Assembly (NCBI GenBank): GCA_013399695.1
Contig: VXAU01003549.1
Location: 1,114,694 to 1,178,693, forward strand
DNA: 64,000 bases
Reading direction: 5' to 3'
Source: Formicarius rufipectus
Taxonomy: Eukaryota > Chordata > Aves > Passeriformes > Formicariidae
Positions 47,220-58,800 of this stretch are shown piece by piece. The position numbers and the translations under genes were made by a program. Every line of letters begins with the position of its first letter. Position 1 is the stretch's first letter. The notes under the pieces were generated by a model. That model had not been told where the DNA came from and searched no databases. It saw nothing but the letters and a program-made list of their open reading frames with translations.

Positions 47220-48575
47220 ATGTCACAGTCCAATGCTTCCTGTTCAGGCTGTTGAAATGAAGCTGAGGCTTGTAAGCACGTTCGCATTCTGGACTATTTT
47301 CTTCCAGTGTTTGGTCCCGAATTAGAGCTGTAGGTGATCAGCTTTAATTCCTTGTTTCACTGTTCTGATTTTGAAGCAATCAGAAACTTGTGAAGCCAGC
47401 TGACTTTGCAGGATTTGGAAGCTAAAATCTGATTAAATAAGGTTGCTGGATATTATCCACCCTCAAATCACTGGTTCATCTTTTTAGTATGTCTTTAGAA
47501 ACATATGATTGCCCTGAGATATCTGCTGAGAGAGGAAGATTCTTTTATGTCTAAGAATTAGTTGGCACTGTTATTGCTAGTATTTGGCAAAGTTTCACCC
47601 TCTGCTATGATTCGTGCTTCTAAATTAAATTTGCTGTGGTGTTAGCAGCTTGGGATAAGCATCAATTATAAGTTCTGATTAAAAAAAAAAAAAAGGGCAA
47701 CAAACTAAACCTCAAAATCTAAACCACAGTCTAGACTGCTAGCTAAAGATTTATTCTAAAGTTTATCTACACCCAAAATGTACCTCAACCCTAGACAACC
47801 CCTTTTTACATCATCACTTTGCAAATCTAGATGGTCCTCAGATGCTTAAATTTTAACATCTGCTAAATAGGGTTAGCATCACTGTCAAATTGGAATGAGC
47901 CTTCAGTAAGTGGGTCCAAGTCTGCAATCATCAGCTGTCTAATTTGGTAATGGCAACTTCACCAGAAGCAGAATCAAGACTGATAATTTCTTCCATATCA
48001 AATTTATGTATGTCATAATGTAATGAAAACATTCCCCAAGGAGATTTTCTTTGCTGTGTATAGCACACAATACTAGTTGAACCCTTTCCTTATTCCTTTT
48101 TGTGTTTTATCTACTGATATTACAGTGTCATTGGGAGATGCCCTGACATCTAAGTCCAAAGTGCCTTCAACATCTTTTACTGCCTTGTAAAATGTATATA
48201 TATATTTAATCTTAATTATTGGAAATACTATACCAATCCTCCCCCCTCTTCCAGAAACTTTCCTATCAAAATGCCTTCTATCTGGAATAATATAAGCTAA
48301 ACTAAAAATTTACATTTAAATACTGTGAATCCAGATATATCTTAAACATATTCAAGTTCCTTTAGGTTTTTAGGAAGTCAGTATTTAGTGGTTAGGCATC
48401 TGCTGGAAACTGCAGCTCTCTGGTAGAAGAGGCAACTTCCAATAGGGGAAAAAGACCCTAAGCTTTTCTGCAAGATAAAGGTTACTTTTTAAAATCTGTG
48501 AGGGCATCAATTTTCCACTTTTGGGTCAAATTGTAGTCAACACTGATGTCAGCCCATGCAAGCACATATCAATAA
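47220..48575. other. Non-coding DNA, no gene recognised
   Basis: AT-rich with a poly-A at 47,681-47,694 and a TATATATATA word near 48,197. No gene or repeat family recognised. Confidence 0.5.
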
Positions 48576-48577
48576 TG

Positions 48578-48984
48578 ACAGTATGGCTCAGCCAGCGGTG
48601 CTCTTACCTCTTGGCTAGAAGGTCACAAGTTTAAGTCTCCCACCAGGACTTGGGCTGGTTCTTAATGCTGACATGGCAGTACAACACCAGGGAGGTGTTG
48701 AACTGTTTGAGGTGCTGTCCTTCATGAGACGAGTTGTTAATCCAAAATCCCTTTCTCCTGTCCCTGCTGCCTGTCTAGGCAATATTGCCATGGCACTTTA
48801 GTGAAAAGAGGCTGGCTAAGCCTCCTTCCCAGCCAAAACTCCCTGTCACACGACGACAGGCTCGGCTGTCCAACGCAGAGCACAGGCCATTGTGTTGTTG
48901 CACCACCATTACTGTGTTTAGTTAAGTACAATGGAAATATTGTTAAGTGTTTTAGGATACACAGGATATGAAGGGCCTAATGCA
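48578..48984 (+). mobile_element. Ancient tRNA-derived SINE, nearly full length
   Basis: The left end is tRNA-like: an A-box-like TGGCTCAGCCAGCGG at 48,584-48,598 and a B-box-like AGTTTAAGTCTCC near 48,628-48,640. Then come GAGGTGCTGTCC and TTCATGAGACGAGTTGTTAA (48,709-48,740), the counterpart of the 'gaggtgccgtctttcggatgagacgttaaacc' body shared by old vertebrate SINEs. CCATGGCACTTTAGTGAAAAGAGG follows. The LINE-type tail TTAAGTGTTTTAGGATACACAGGATATGAAGGGC ends near 48,984. The order of parts matches the wide vertebrate SINE superfamily whose tails come from CR1/L2-like LINEs. I cannot name the exact family from memory. The copy is old, but all parts survive in order, which is unusual for this age. 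Confidence 0.8.
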
Positions 48985-48989
48985 AAAGC

Positions 48990-50630
48990 CAAAATCTAAT
49001 GCAGTTTTCTAAATTCTATTGTTTATCATGTCTCTGTACACAGGCACACAAACACATCATATGTATATTTAGAAAGTGGGGCTCTGTTAAAAATTACATT
49101 CAGCTTGCACCCATTCTGTTTATATTATGTTGAGCAATTATATCCCTTCCCTCAGACTGATTTTACCATTTTGAAATAAGAACTCTGTATTTAATATCTC
49201 ACATTCTTTATTAAAGAACAATATCGTTTATCTTGTCATGATATAGACCTGCTATTCTATAAGTACATTAAACATGGGTACTCAGGGGATATTTTCTTCA
49301 AGGCAAGTGGCAATTCTAGGAAGAACCATGTGGTAACAACTGTCTTTGCTCAAGAATAGTAAAAATAGTAGAAAGCTTGGATGTTCTCTGAGGAATAGGG
49401 TGCTAGATGCAGCGCTGTGGAAATGCCATCTGAGGATGGTTATGAACTAAGAAGACTGCATGCTCCATTTAATTTAATTTAATTTTATCTTATTTTACTT
49501 TATTTCCCCTGACACATTAGCTAGAACTAGCATGTTAAGTTCATCTTATTTACAGTACACTATTGGTAAATGCATGTGTGTGTGACTTAGACCCTAGGAA
49601 CTACATATAAAGAATTAATACGGTGAAGATTATTAGGTAGCTACTAGTTTGGGTGCATATCATAATAATGTCAGAATCCCCCCTCAAATTAGAAGATCTA
49701 TGATCTCCTGAAATAAAATGATCTATTAAAAAAAAATAAATGGGGAAGTAAAACTTCATAGTAATGGAATCTCCCTTTTTTTAACCACTTTGCATAATAT
49801 AAAGTCCTTAAACTCTTTTTGCAAGCAGTCCTGCTGGCTTTCTGTTGCTTGATATTCTGACCATTTTTGAACCCTTGAACTCTGACAGAGAGGAGGGACT
49901 TGGAGAGGTTGTCATCTGATCTATGTAAGAAGGCAAAAGGAATAGCTTTCTCTTTAATAGCACTCTTTTCTGCTTAACAGTTGGTGGGAGATTAAAATGA
50001 TCTAGGTGGATAAGGCAGGTTAAAGGTCAAGGGACACCACAACTCCCCCTCTCCCCCACATGTCAAAATACAGACAGTTCGTTAGAAGTTAAAATTTTAT
50101 GCCCCTTTCCCAAATATTTCAGTCTATTTATGCACTAATTTTTATTGTAAGCTCCAATTCTTGAGGGGGACTGGACCCCTACTAGGCTACTGTCCAGTCT
50201 GTATAGTCGTCAGGTGCTGACATTTGAGTTTCAGCCATATTAATTGCTGGATAAAGGCTATAATCCCCTCTCTTTGAAGCCCAAGACTGATTTTTAGGCA
50301 GTACTTCAAAAGCAGCACACAACTGAAGAGCCATATTTCCTACTAGCACTCAATCAACATGATTTACTCTGTTTGCATTCGTCTACATACGCCTTGCATA
50401 TTTGGCTGCACAACAAAAAGGTGTGAGTTGGCTGTAATATAGTCTAAGGAGAGGTTTTTACTCTCCTGAAGTTGATGTATGACCTCATCTGAGACATACT
50501 GTTCCAGATCTTTGCTTTAAGCATCATTAGGAAAGTATAAACTCCTATATCATGCTTCTGTTACCAATGAAAAATCTTGCCTTACATGCTAGCATTTTTT
50601 CCCCCCCACAACATTATATTAAAACTATAA
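48990..50630. other. Non-coding DNA, no gene recognised
   Basis: AT-rich. Holds a TTTAA repeat at 49,467-49,504. Nothing else recognised. Confidence 0.5.
49467..49504. repeat. TTTAA pentanucleotide repeat, decaying
   Basis: TTTAATTTAATTTAA units followed by TTTTATCTTATTTTACTTTATTT, a degraded continuation. Confidence 0.85.
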
Positions 50631-50634
50631 TTTA

Positions 50635-51380
50635 GAGTGTGGCTGATTCTTAAGCTGTGAATAAATAAGGCCTGTGTTTTGAAAAAGCAAACCTTTTTCA
50701 AAACATGGATTTTAATATCTTAAATACTGCAGCTTCTTAATTAAATGAAGCTGCGATCCAGCAGCAAATATCCATTATTAAGAATAAATAAACATATTGT
50801 TCAGCTTATTTTCTGGAAAAGGAAATGGGTGAAGAGGTCTTTGAATCATAAATAAATTTCTAGCAATTGCAGAGCTTGTGGCTCAGTGTCGGTGTGTACC
50901 TCTCTTGGCTGTGCCTCTTTTTGCGGCAGGGTGTGCTTGGCTTCTGGCAGGCTGTCCACAGAGCTGCACTATAGGGACTTTCTCATCCAGGATTTGCCAA
51001 GTATACTTAGTGCTATGTTTGAGAAAGATTAACAATATTTCAGATCAAAGGAGAATCCTGCTGCACAGTCTTACGAGATTGTCATTCACTTCCATTATGG
51101 CTCATTTGCACAAGATTTTCATGTAATATGAGCCATTGTTTTGATGGCAGTGATTTGACATAAAGACAGGGCCAAAATGCATCTCGGAGCCCCACTCCGT
51201 CAGGCTGGGGGGTAGCTGGGGCGTAAAGAACTTGCCAATCATAAAATGCAACTTTGTCTCAGTTATTTTAAAGCCTTTATCAGGTGGAAAACTTCTGAAT
51301 GAGCATTGATTCAAGGAGAAAAGCTAACAATGGCAATTTTTATTAGGCCATAGGCACTGTTTGAAGCAGGTAAAGTTTTG
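50635..51380. promoter_or_regulatory. Enhancer-like segment with homeodomain and SOX words
   Basis: The left part (50,640-50,800) has TTAATTAAATG, TATTAAGAATAAATAAA and AGCTGCGATCCAGCAGC. The right part has CCATTGTT at 51,133-51,140 and its exact reverse complement AACAATGG at 51,326-51,333. Between them are TGATTTGACA (PBX/MEIS-like), a GC patch with surviving CpGs (ATCTCGGAGCC, CACTCCGTCAGG, GGGGCGTAAAG) and CAGGTGG. The texture is that of conserved developmental enhancers. This is not verifiable without an alignment. Confidence 0.3.
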
Positions 51381-51907
51381 GTTAATGTGAAATGCAAACC
51401 TCATGTTCAGAGCAATTTTGTTCAGCCACATATTCTGATGGCTTTTTTGTTACTTTGAAATATGGAATTTGTATTAATATGTTCTGCAAAAGTTGGAGAA
51501 CCCCGTATCAGGAGCAACACAGGAGAAATTTATTTCTCTCAGTATTTATTGTTAACCTAGTAGCTTCATTTTAAGAATCAAATTTCCCATATGAATGCCT
51601 TTCAGACACTTTAAAATGCAGATGCATTAGACTGTAATGCAAAATAGGAATCAATAAAATTTATTAGAGAAGTCGTGTATCAAATAATTTTCTTCAATTC
51701 CTTTTTTTCAAGTAATGGTTTTTTAGGTAAGTCAGATTTTATGGGTAAATAAGTGCTGAAATTAATAAAGTTTCTGGAACAGTTTTTTAGTTTGATTTAA
51801 AGCCACAACTCAGAACTGGACAAAGCCTGTTGCTTTGGCTTTAATACACCCTATTGGGCTTAGGTAGCACAGGAAACTCAGTGCAGGAGTTGATCCAGGA
51901 TGTCAGA

Positions 51908-51973
51908 TGCCCGATCCTGTAATTCTCACTGAGGTCGAACTTCCATTGACTTCAGACAAGGACTGCAGGATGA
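51908..51973 (+). mobile_element. Palindromic MITE-like element, nearly complete
   Basis: It starts GCCCGATCCTGTAAT and ends AAGGACTGCAGGATGAC, so the outer parts are imperfect inverted repeats (GATCCTG / CAGGAT). The centre reads TTCCATTGACTTCAG. This order is that of a short palindromic element common in turtles, crocodilians and, in decayed form, birds (gggcccgatcctgca...ccattgacttcaatggga...aaggactgcaggatcgggccc). I recall it as an old non-autonomous DNA transposon type but will not name the superfamily. No target duplication is visible. Confidence 0.6.
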
Positions 51974-51979
51974 CATTAT

Positions 51980-53145
51980 TTCCTATCCAGCTAAATGCCT
52001 TAGGTACAATTACTCAAGTTAGAACCAAAATTTCGGCTGCAACTGTAAGTTCCCTGGGTTTCTGTGGGTCTAAATTGTCATTAAGTTTTTTTAACCGTGT
52101 CTTTTTTGCTCTCTGTTTTTAGGCTTGGTAGTTCTTTTTCCATCAGTGAGAGGGAAAAGAGAAAATTATTAATAACGTGAATGCATGAGAAGATGTAGTA
52201 CATTACATAGGGATTTAAAAAACAATTTACTTCAAAGAACTAGCAATGTCTTTAAAACTTTACTTACGTATTTGGAGGTATAACACAAATAAATGCATAT
52301 GTACAGCTCAAAAGAAAAGTTATACCGCAGAAGTGTATTTGAAGTTGCAAACGCTTGATTCCTCTCCTTACTGATTTTTGTGGGTGTAATTAGTTAATAC
52401 TTTCTTACAGGAAAAACACCTGAAATAATTAGTTATGGACTGCAAAGAATATTTTAGAAAGAAAGAAATGTTGAAGAATACCACTGCAGTGATGTTTCAA
52501 ATTTTTTCACACTTTGTATTGCAAGTTACACTTGAATACATCTGGTGTGCTTTTAAAACAAAAATAACTGAAATATCCTTATATGAAAATGTGTGATGGA
52601 AGGAACTTTGTGGCTGGGTTATAAAATCTTGGTAAATGGACTGTAAAGTGGAAACAGTGAAAAACATTTCACTTGGGTGACGATAGCTGGCATCTCCCTT
52701 CTAGACTGCCACGAAAAGAATTTATTTCAGGAAACTCATCACAGACTGTGGAAGGTAGTATCTATATGTCAACAATTCCACTGGCATTTTATGGAAAGCT
52801 TAAAATTATAAGCACTGAATTGTTGGATCAATGTTTTTATCCCTGTTCAGGAAATGCTTGCACAATACACGAACAACAGCGCCCTCTGCACCTGAAACCC
52901 CTCCGGTTATTAAACCCAGACGATCTTACATGCTAGAGGACCCTTTTAATTTCAATTACTGCTTTTTTCAGCTGCTGGTAGGTATAGCTGGACAGCGGGG
53001 GAGGGGTGAGAATATTCGGATATATTTTTAAGTGCTATGTAACTTTGCAATACCACCTGATATCTTCAGCACCCTTAGGTAAAACATTTACAGTAATACA
53101 TATTTTAAAGTAGAAAAAACCCAGCACAAAATAGCAGCAAAGGCG
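51980..53145. other. Non-coding DNA with one exon-like segment
   Basis: AT-rich. The 52.85 kb segment is listed separately. Nothing else recognised. Confidence 0.5.
52851..52977 (+). other. Exon-like segment, unidentified
   Basis: An acceptor (GTTTTTATCCCTGTTCAG) ends at 52,850 and a donor-like GTAGGTAT begins at 52,978. The 127 bases are open in the frame reading TTAPSAPETPPVIKPRRSYM, a proline-rich peptide with SH3-ligand-like spacing. The segment keeps CpGs (ACGAACAACAGCGCCC, CTCCGG, AGACGATC) that are rare around it. No family recognised. A second frame is open too, so coding is uncertain. Confidence 0.18.
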
Positions 53146-53148
53146 TTG

Positions 53149-53234
53149 TACTTTTGCATTCCCTACAGCATAATTTAGATCCCCAGTGCTGCACTTTTGC
53201 ATTCCCTACAAAATAATTTAGTTCCCCAGTGTGT
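53149..53234 (+). repeat. 43 bp tandem duplication, two copies
   Basis: The unit contains CTTTTGCATTCCCTACA, then ATAATTTAG and CCCCAGTG. It occurs at 53,149-53,191 and again at 53,192-53,234, with only a few differences (ACAGCATAAT against ACAAAATAAT, TTAGATCC against TTAGTTCC). High identity marks it as young. Confidence 0.9.
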
Positions 53235-53239
53235 CATTA

Positions 53240-55410
53240 ACAGTGAAGAACATCACAGTCTGGAGTTTTTAGTACAGGTTGGCTGTATTATTTTAATAAT
53301 GTTTTACTCTTCAAATATTAGATACAGAATCAAAATTATCTGTTTCTTTTAGTGCTTAGAGATTTATTCTGGGGGATTTCCAGAAATCAGTAGTAAAGTC
53401 AGGGAGTGATGAACGACGGTATTTCAGAATTTGTTAGACATAACTATGCATTTAAAATTGGAGACCTAGATGGTTTTGCAAGGCTCAAAATAGAATTCTG
53501 CAAAAAAATAATTAGTATAAAAATGTATTGATTTGAAATAAGTATTTTATGTTCCTACAATAACACATGTAAAAAATATGGTCCTGTGTGAAAAGTTCTT
53601 GCATAATATTTCTTGATGATCAAAAAGAACAAAAATTAATTTGTATGTGCTATTTATATTAGCAATTAGTACAGCTGAGATGCTAAACCCATAATATGCT
53701 TTATTTATTTCTATAAAAAGCATTAGATGAGCTGCCCAAAAATCTCACAACATAAACATTATATTTTCCTTAAATTAAAGCAGTAATTTTAGAGACTTTC
53801 CAATGACAATTTATTTCTTCAAACCAGAAGCAGTGAAATATTAGAGCCATATATATTATACATACCCATGAAGTACAGAAATGGAGCAGGATGCTTTGAA
53901 TTTTTTTAAAAATAGATTATCTCTTTCAGTTCTTTGCTGGGGATAATTTAATTTTTTGCTATTTCTCATCCCTTCTTTAGTCAATAATTCCTTATCTTTA
54001 ATACGAAAGTAGCTCCTAATAACAAGTTTTGTGTTTGAAATATGAGTTATAGAAATGTTCAGAGTTATTTCTACATGGATTACCGTTTATGGATTGAAAG
54101 AAAGAAATGAATGAATTGTATGGAAACTATTTTAAAGGACTCATTTTATAACATTGAAGTAGTAAATTTAACATCAAAGAGTGCTAGTCTCTTGTTTTAG
54201 TAGAATGGAAGTAGATCTACATTTACAACATACTATTAATGTGACAAAATATACTTCTAAAATTTACTCATTTAAGAAAGGCAAACTGTCTTTTTCACAG
54301 CAATTAAGAAGTAGAGAAGCAGAAAGTCTAAAATCATATCACTTCTGCACATGAACCAAATACTTTCTAAGGAAATTCAAAGACATATCTGACTGCTAAC
54401 GTAAGCTTAGATTATTGATGTGAAAGAGATTTAACAATCAGAAAACAATAGTCCTTTGTTACATTTCTACTTTTAAGCAATTTAAGATGCTGCTTGGAAA
54501 GATATGAAGTCTCACGAAATTTTCAAAGACAAAGCACTAATGGCTCTTAATATCACTGTGTTCATTTTAAGAGCAAATTAAAAGAGTGAAAGAACGGTGC
54601 AAATAATTGTTTCATATGTTCTTTGCTTGTGACTGCTGTAATCATCCAGGCTGATTTACAAATGTAGACTTGAAGGTTTCTCAGCTTCCTGCAGTGTAGA
54701 AGACTGTTACTTTGGCACTCACACTCATGCCCTTGTAATCACCACTCAAAACTGTGCCCTGGTACTTCCAATTCCCAGTGTCTTGATTGAACACCTCATT
54801 CTGTGCTAACAAGGTGTCCAAGGTATTTGAACAGGGGCTGCAGTCAGAAAATTGTTAATGGTTTCACTCATTAAGAGTTGCTGCACTAGTTTTGGTAATT
54901 TGGTAACTGTCTAAATTGCAAGTTGATTTTTTCCTTCATTTTAAATAATGGTGCTAAAATTTGAGACCAGGAACAGCAACAGCTACAAAACCCCAGAAGG
55001 ATGCTTATATCGCTATATTTGTATAAAAGCAAAGGATTTTTATAGCAGAAAGGGTATGATTTTATTTTTGAAGTTATGTTTTAAAACTATTGAGAAATGC
55101 ATAAACAAGTATTAAATGGAAATCTAAGGACAGAAAATGCTTAAAAAGGGAACACTAAGCTGTAAAACAGCCTGAGAATCTTAAAGAAATTATTTAGGAA
55201 GCAAAGCTAATATTAAAATTACAAACGAAAAAGTCAGAAGGAATTTGCCTCGGGCCTGGATAAACCTTTTTGGGGTAATTGGGATGAAATTCTTTAAATC
55301 AAATAGATTTATAGCTGTAGGAAACTGTAGTATATGTATGTCAAAAAGCCCTTAGGAGTTTTATATATTTTTTTGCTGTCTTGCAAGCTAAGCAGAAAGT
55401 AAGTGAAGAT
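53240..55410. other. Non-coding DNA, no gene recognised
   Basis: Very AT-rich. No open frame of note and no repeat family seen. Confidence 0.6.
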
Positions 55411-55415
55411 CAATG

Positions 55416-55446
55416 GGCCCGATCCTGCAGTTCATACTCAAATAAG
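55416..55446 (+). mobile_element. MITE-like element, left half only
   Basis: GGGCCCGATCCTGCAGTTC followed by ATACTCAAATAAG matches the left arm of the element at 51.9 kb. The centre and right arm are absent. Confidence 0.5.
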
Positions 55447-55449
55447 AAT

Positions 55450-55735
55450 ATTTTGCTTTTTCACTTGTCTATCTCACCGAATGCAACGTTTAGAAAGAAA
55501 TGTATTCTATGTTAAAAAATATTAAAGTATTATTAAAATTCATTTAAAAAAATTATGTGAGAGCCATTTTCTTAGCTGTATCTACCTTGTGATCTGGGAT
55601 CAGTGAATTACTTTCTTGAGCTATGGAATATAAAAGCAGGGAGTAGTTTCTATTTTCAGGCAACAATTTATACCTGAAGCAAATTTTCCCCATGGAAATT
55701 TAATTTTTGAAGTGAAAAGAAAGACCTTTTCTAAA
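55450..55735. other. AT-rich DNA, nothing recognised
   Basis: No gene, repeat family or motif cluster is seen between the MITE-like half and the CAAAA tract. Confidence 0.55.
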
Positions 55736-55736
55736 C

Positions 55737-55858
55737 AAAAAAAAAAAACCAATTAAAAAAACCACCAAAAAACAAAAAACAAACAAACAAAACAAACAAA
55801 CAAACAAAACAAAATCAAAATCAAAAACAAAAACAAAAACAAAAACAAAACAAAAACA
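55737..55858 (+). repeat. CAAA/CAAAA low-complexity tract (about 120 bp)
   Basis: A-rich sequence with CAAA, CAAAA and TCAAAA units. The mirror of the TTTTG tract at 62.4 kb. It looks like a poly-A-derived or slippage-expanded tract. No retroposed body is recognised on its left. Confidence 0.95.
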
Positions 55859-55859
55859 G

Positions 55860-58800
55860 GGAAAAAGAAGAATGGTTTCCAGGTTTTTATTTAATCCACT
55901 AAAAGTTCAAGCCACCCATAAAAACTTGCAATCTACTCATTTAAAAAGGGTATTAAAATTCAGAGAGTCACCCTATGCTGCATCTTTTGGCCAGGTTTTG
56001 TGGTTTTTCAATTACATATATCTATCTTTAAAAATAATCTCTCTGTGGCCATGAAAGATTCATGTACAAATGAAGGGAAGCTAAAGGAAATGCCAACACT
56101 GGCCACACAGAAAGCACCATCAAAAGCACACTATAAACAAATGGGGAGAGATTTTTTTCCCCTGTTGTTTTTCTTCCATTAATTTTAAATATTCTATGTA
56201 ACTTTAGAAAGAAAGCTACTTTCCAGCACAAGTGTGGATAATATCCTTGTGGTGAGTGGTTTGAGCTTGTTCTTTAACGAACAAGTATACACTTTAATAA
56301 AAATCATATCAGAAAATGTAAAAATAATATTGTACATAATTTGCCAGATTTGAAATATGATATGATTTGGCTTTCACAGGACTATTCTAACCAGCAGGCA
56401 ATACTCATCTGATTTTGTTTGAACAAAATCTCTTATATAGCCCCTTTAACCACTGTACTTTCATAAAGTTATGCTAGCCACATAATTTGTCTCTCAGCTG
56501 GCTGGGATATCTCTCCAAGGTACACAGATCATGTTCATGACGGAAAAAAGATTGCAAGCGAAAGAGCAAAATGAAAGTATTATTTACAGTGCTGGTATGG
56601 TTTGCTTAGAAATATGCTCTGAGCAAACAAGTAATTGTGAGCTGTTGAACTGAATGTACTTTTTAAATGTTACAGAAGCGCAGCACATCTCTGTGTTTTA
56701 CATTAATTCCAATATTTATTTAAATTAATGCTTTGAAAAACTTTTTGTAATTTTTATTTATTCAATAATGGAAATTATACTGATGTCTAAAAATAAATGA
56801 CCTATTAATATATCTATGTATATTTCCTTCCATGTCTCTATTTTACTGTTCTGTTATTGGAATTGCACATGGAGTGGATAAGTAATTTTTAAAAGAGAAG
56901 TATTTTTGATGCATGATTGGTGTATTTCTGAGCTTGACAGTGGAGGTTTTTTTTTTCCTTCTAGTAGTTAAGTCACTCCTCTGGAACTGATTGTGAAGAT
57001 AAAACCCTATAAATTGAAAACTTTTCTTTTTGAACTGGCAATTGAATATAGACCATGACTTTTCCATAGAAAAATTAAAGAAATAATGGCCCCTGGCTGT
57101 GGAGGTATTTTTTTTGTTTTTCATGAGCCAGGCAAAAGATTATTTAAATTAATTCTGGTCTCTTCACTCTAATAGAATATCATTACTATCTTTATGAAAA
57201 AATTTCAGAAATCAGCAGTGTGTGGATGCAATAGCAATAATCATTTGACCAACTTCCCCAAATAATTTTTTCTTTATTGGAAAGCAAGACTACTGATGAC
57301 AATGATCACTCACGATGCACATGCTTCATGCATTTCACACATTATCTTTTTTTGTTAATTGCACAGATCAAAAGTACTAACTGCTCTATTGCCTCATGAT
57401 CAATAGAGGCTAATTCATTTACTGTCTTTTGAAAGCAGTCATTAAAAGAAAAAAATCAGAAGAAGAAACTCTATCAGTATTACCATGTAATTAAAAAATA
57501 AATGACAAAATAAAAATTTTATCACCCAAGCTTAGTGTACAGCTACGCACCACCTAAAGTGTTCTGCTCTTCTGATTGAATACACTGATATATGTTTACA
57601 TGGACTGCAAAGAAACAGATTTAATTTTTCTGTGAATGTGCTACCTAACAGAATGCAGGATACCATGTACCATCTATAGCATTTTAAGTGCTAATAATTA
57701 AACGTGAATATTTTACTAATAGTTCTCTTCCCCAACAATTATACCTCTGTACTGACACTTCTGTACTTTCCCAGTTCCTGTTTCAAATGCGTGGAATGTC
57801 TATGAAACAAGGGAAATGTCCTTTGAAATGAAGACCATTCCCCTGAGTTTTCTGGATTGGTCCTTTTGGTAAGGGAGGAGAAAGCTTGGGGTTGTGTGAG
57901 CCAGGTCTGGCACACTCTCCAGTGGCCCAATTCTGCCTACCAGTTACTGTGCATGGGTTTCCTACATAGCTTCTCTCCATCTTATTTAGGTGAGAGACTG
58001 TCCTTGGTGGTCCCAGACGCACTGAGGAAAGACTCTGATCTAAAGTAAGGGTAGAATCTACACTTTAGAGACACTCCTGAATGAAAAAGACTGGTGTCTT
58101 ACCGTAACAATGAATACAGCAGCTGAAAGACCAGTGTGCTGCAGAAGAGAGGACATTCTTTCTGACAGTCACCAGTTCTATAGAATTTTGTCACTAACTG
58201 GAGCAGAAAGAGAACTGAGGTCTTCTTCAGAGGCTCCACTTACGTCCTCATCCTACAGCTCAGCACCATGCTCCACCCATCCAGCAATGAGAGTGTTGAG
58301 AAGGAAGCACATTTCCCAGGCACAGGCACAGGCACAATGAAGGAACAGGGACAATGGGTGGTGATGAGAAATTTCTTGACAGTAAGGGGAAGCACTTTTC
58401 AAAATTTCTCCATGCCTCCTCTGCAGCACAAGATTAAAAGGGCTGAGGAGAATAGTAAGAAGGACAGATTCAGTGGAGAGTGGGTGGCTCTAATGTGGCT
58501 TAATAAGGAAGTACTGTAAGCATTTATGTTCAGCATTTTCTTCAATGGTAGCTTTAAACCTCCCTTTATTCCAGTATCAGATTTTTCTGCACTTCTTGTC
58601 TTACTTATCACTTTGTCTCTGATGGTTCGGACACAATATTCAGCAAGTGCTTTGTAAAAAGGGATCACACAAGACAACGTGGATTTAAATAGGTACAGTG
58701 CCTTTTTCATCCATGGGTGGATTCTTCTTGACTGTGTTCCATCTTACTGCTGGAGTTAATGGTGGCAATGGAATTAATTACTGGGAAAATTCTTACATGA

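Noticed and set aside
47036..47260. Lys/Glu-rich 74-codon frame
   Set aside because: It is translated GAAA microsatellite.
55737..55858. Poly-A tail of a processed pseudogene
   Set aside because: No gene-like or repeat body lies upstream of the A-rich tract and no target duplication is visible. It is a CAAA/CAAAA simple tract.
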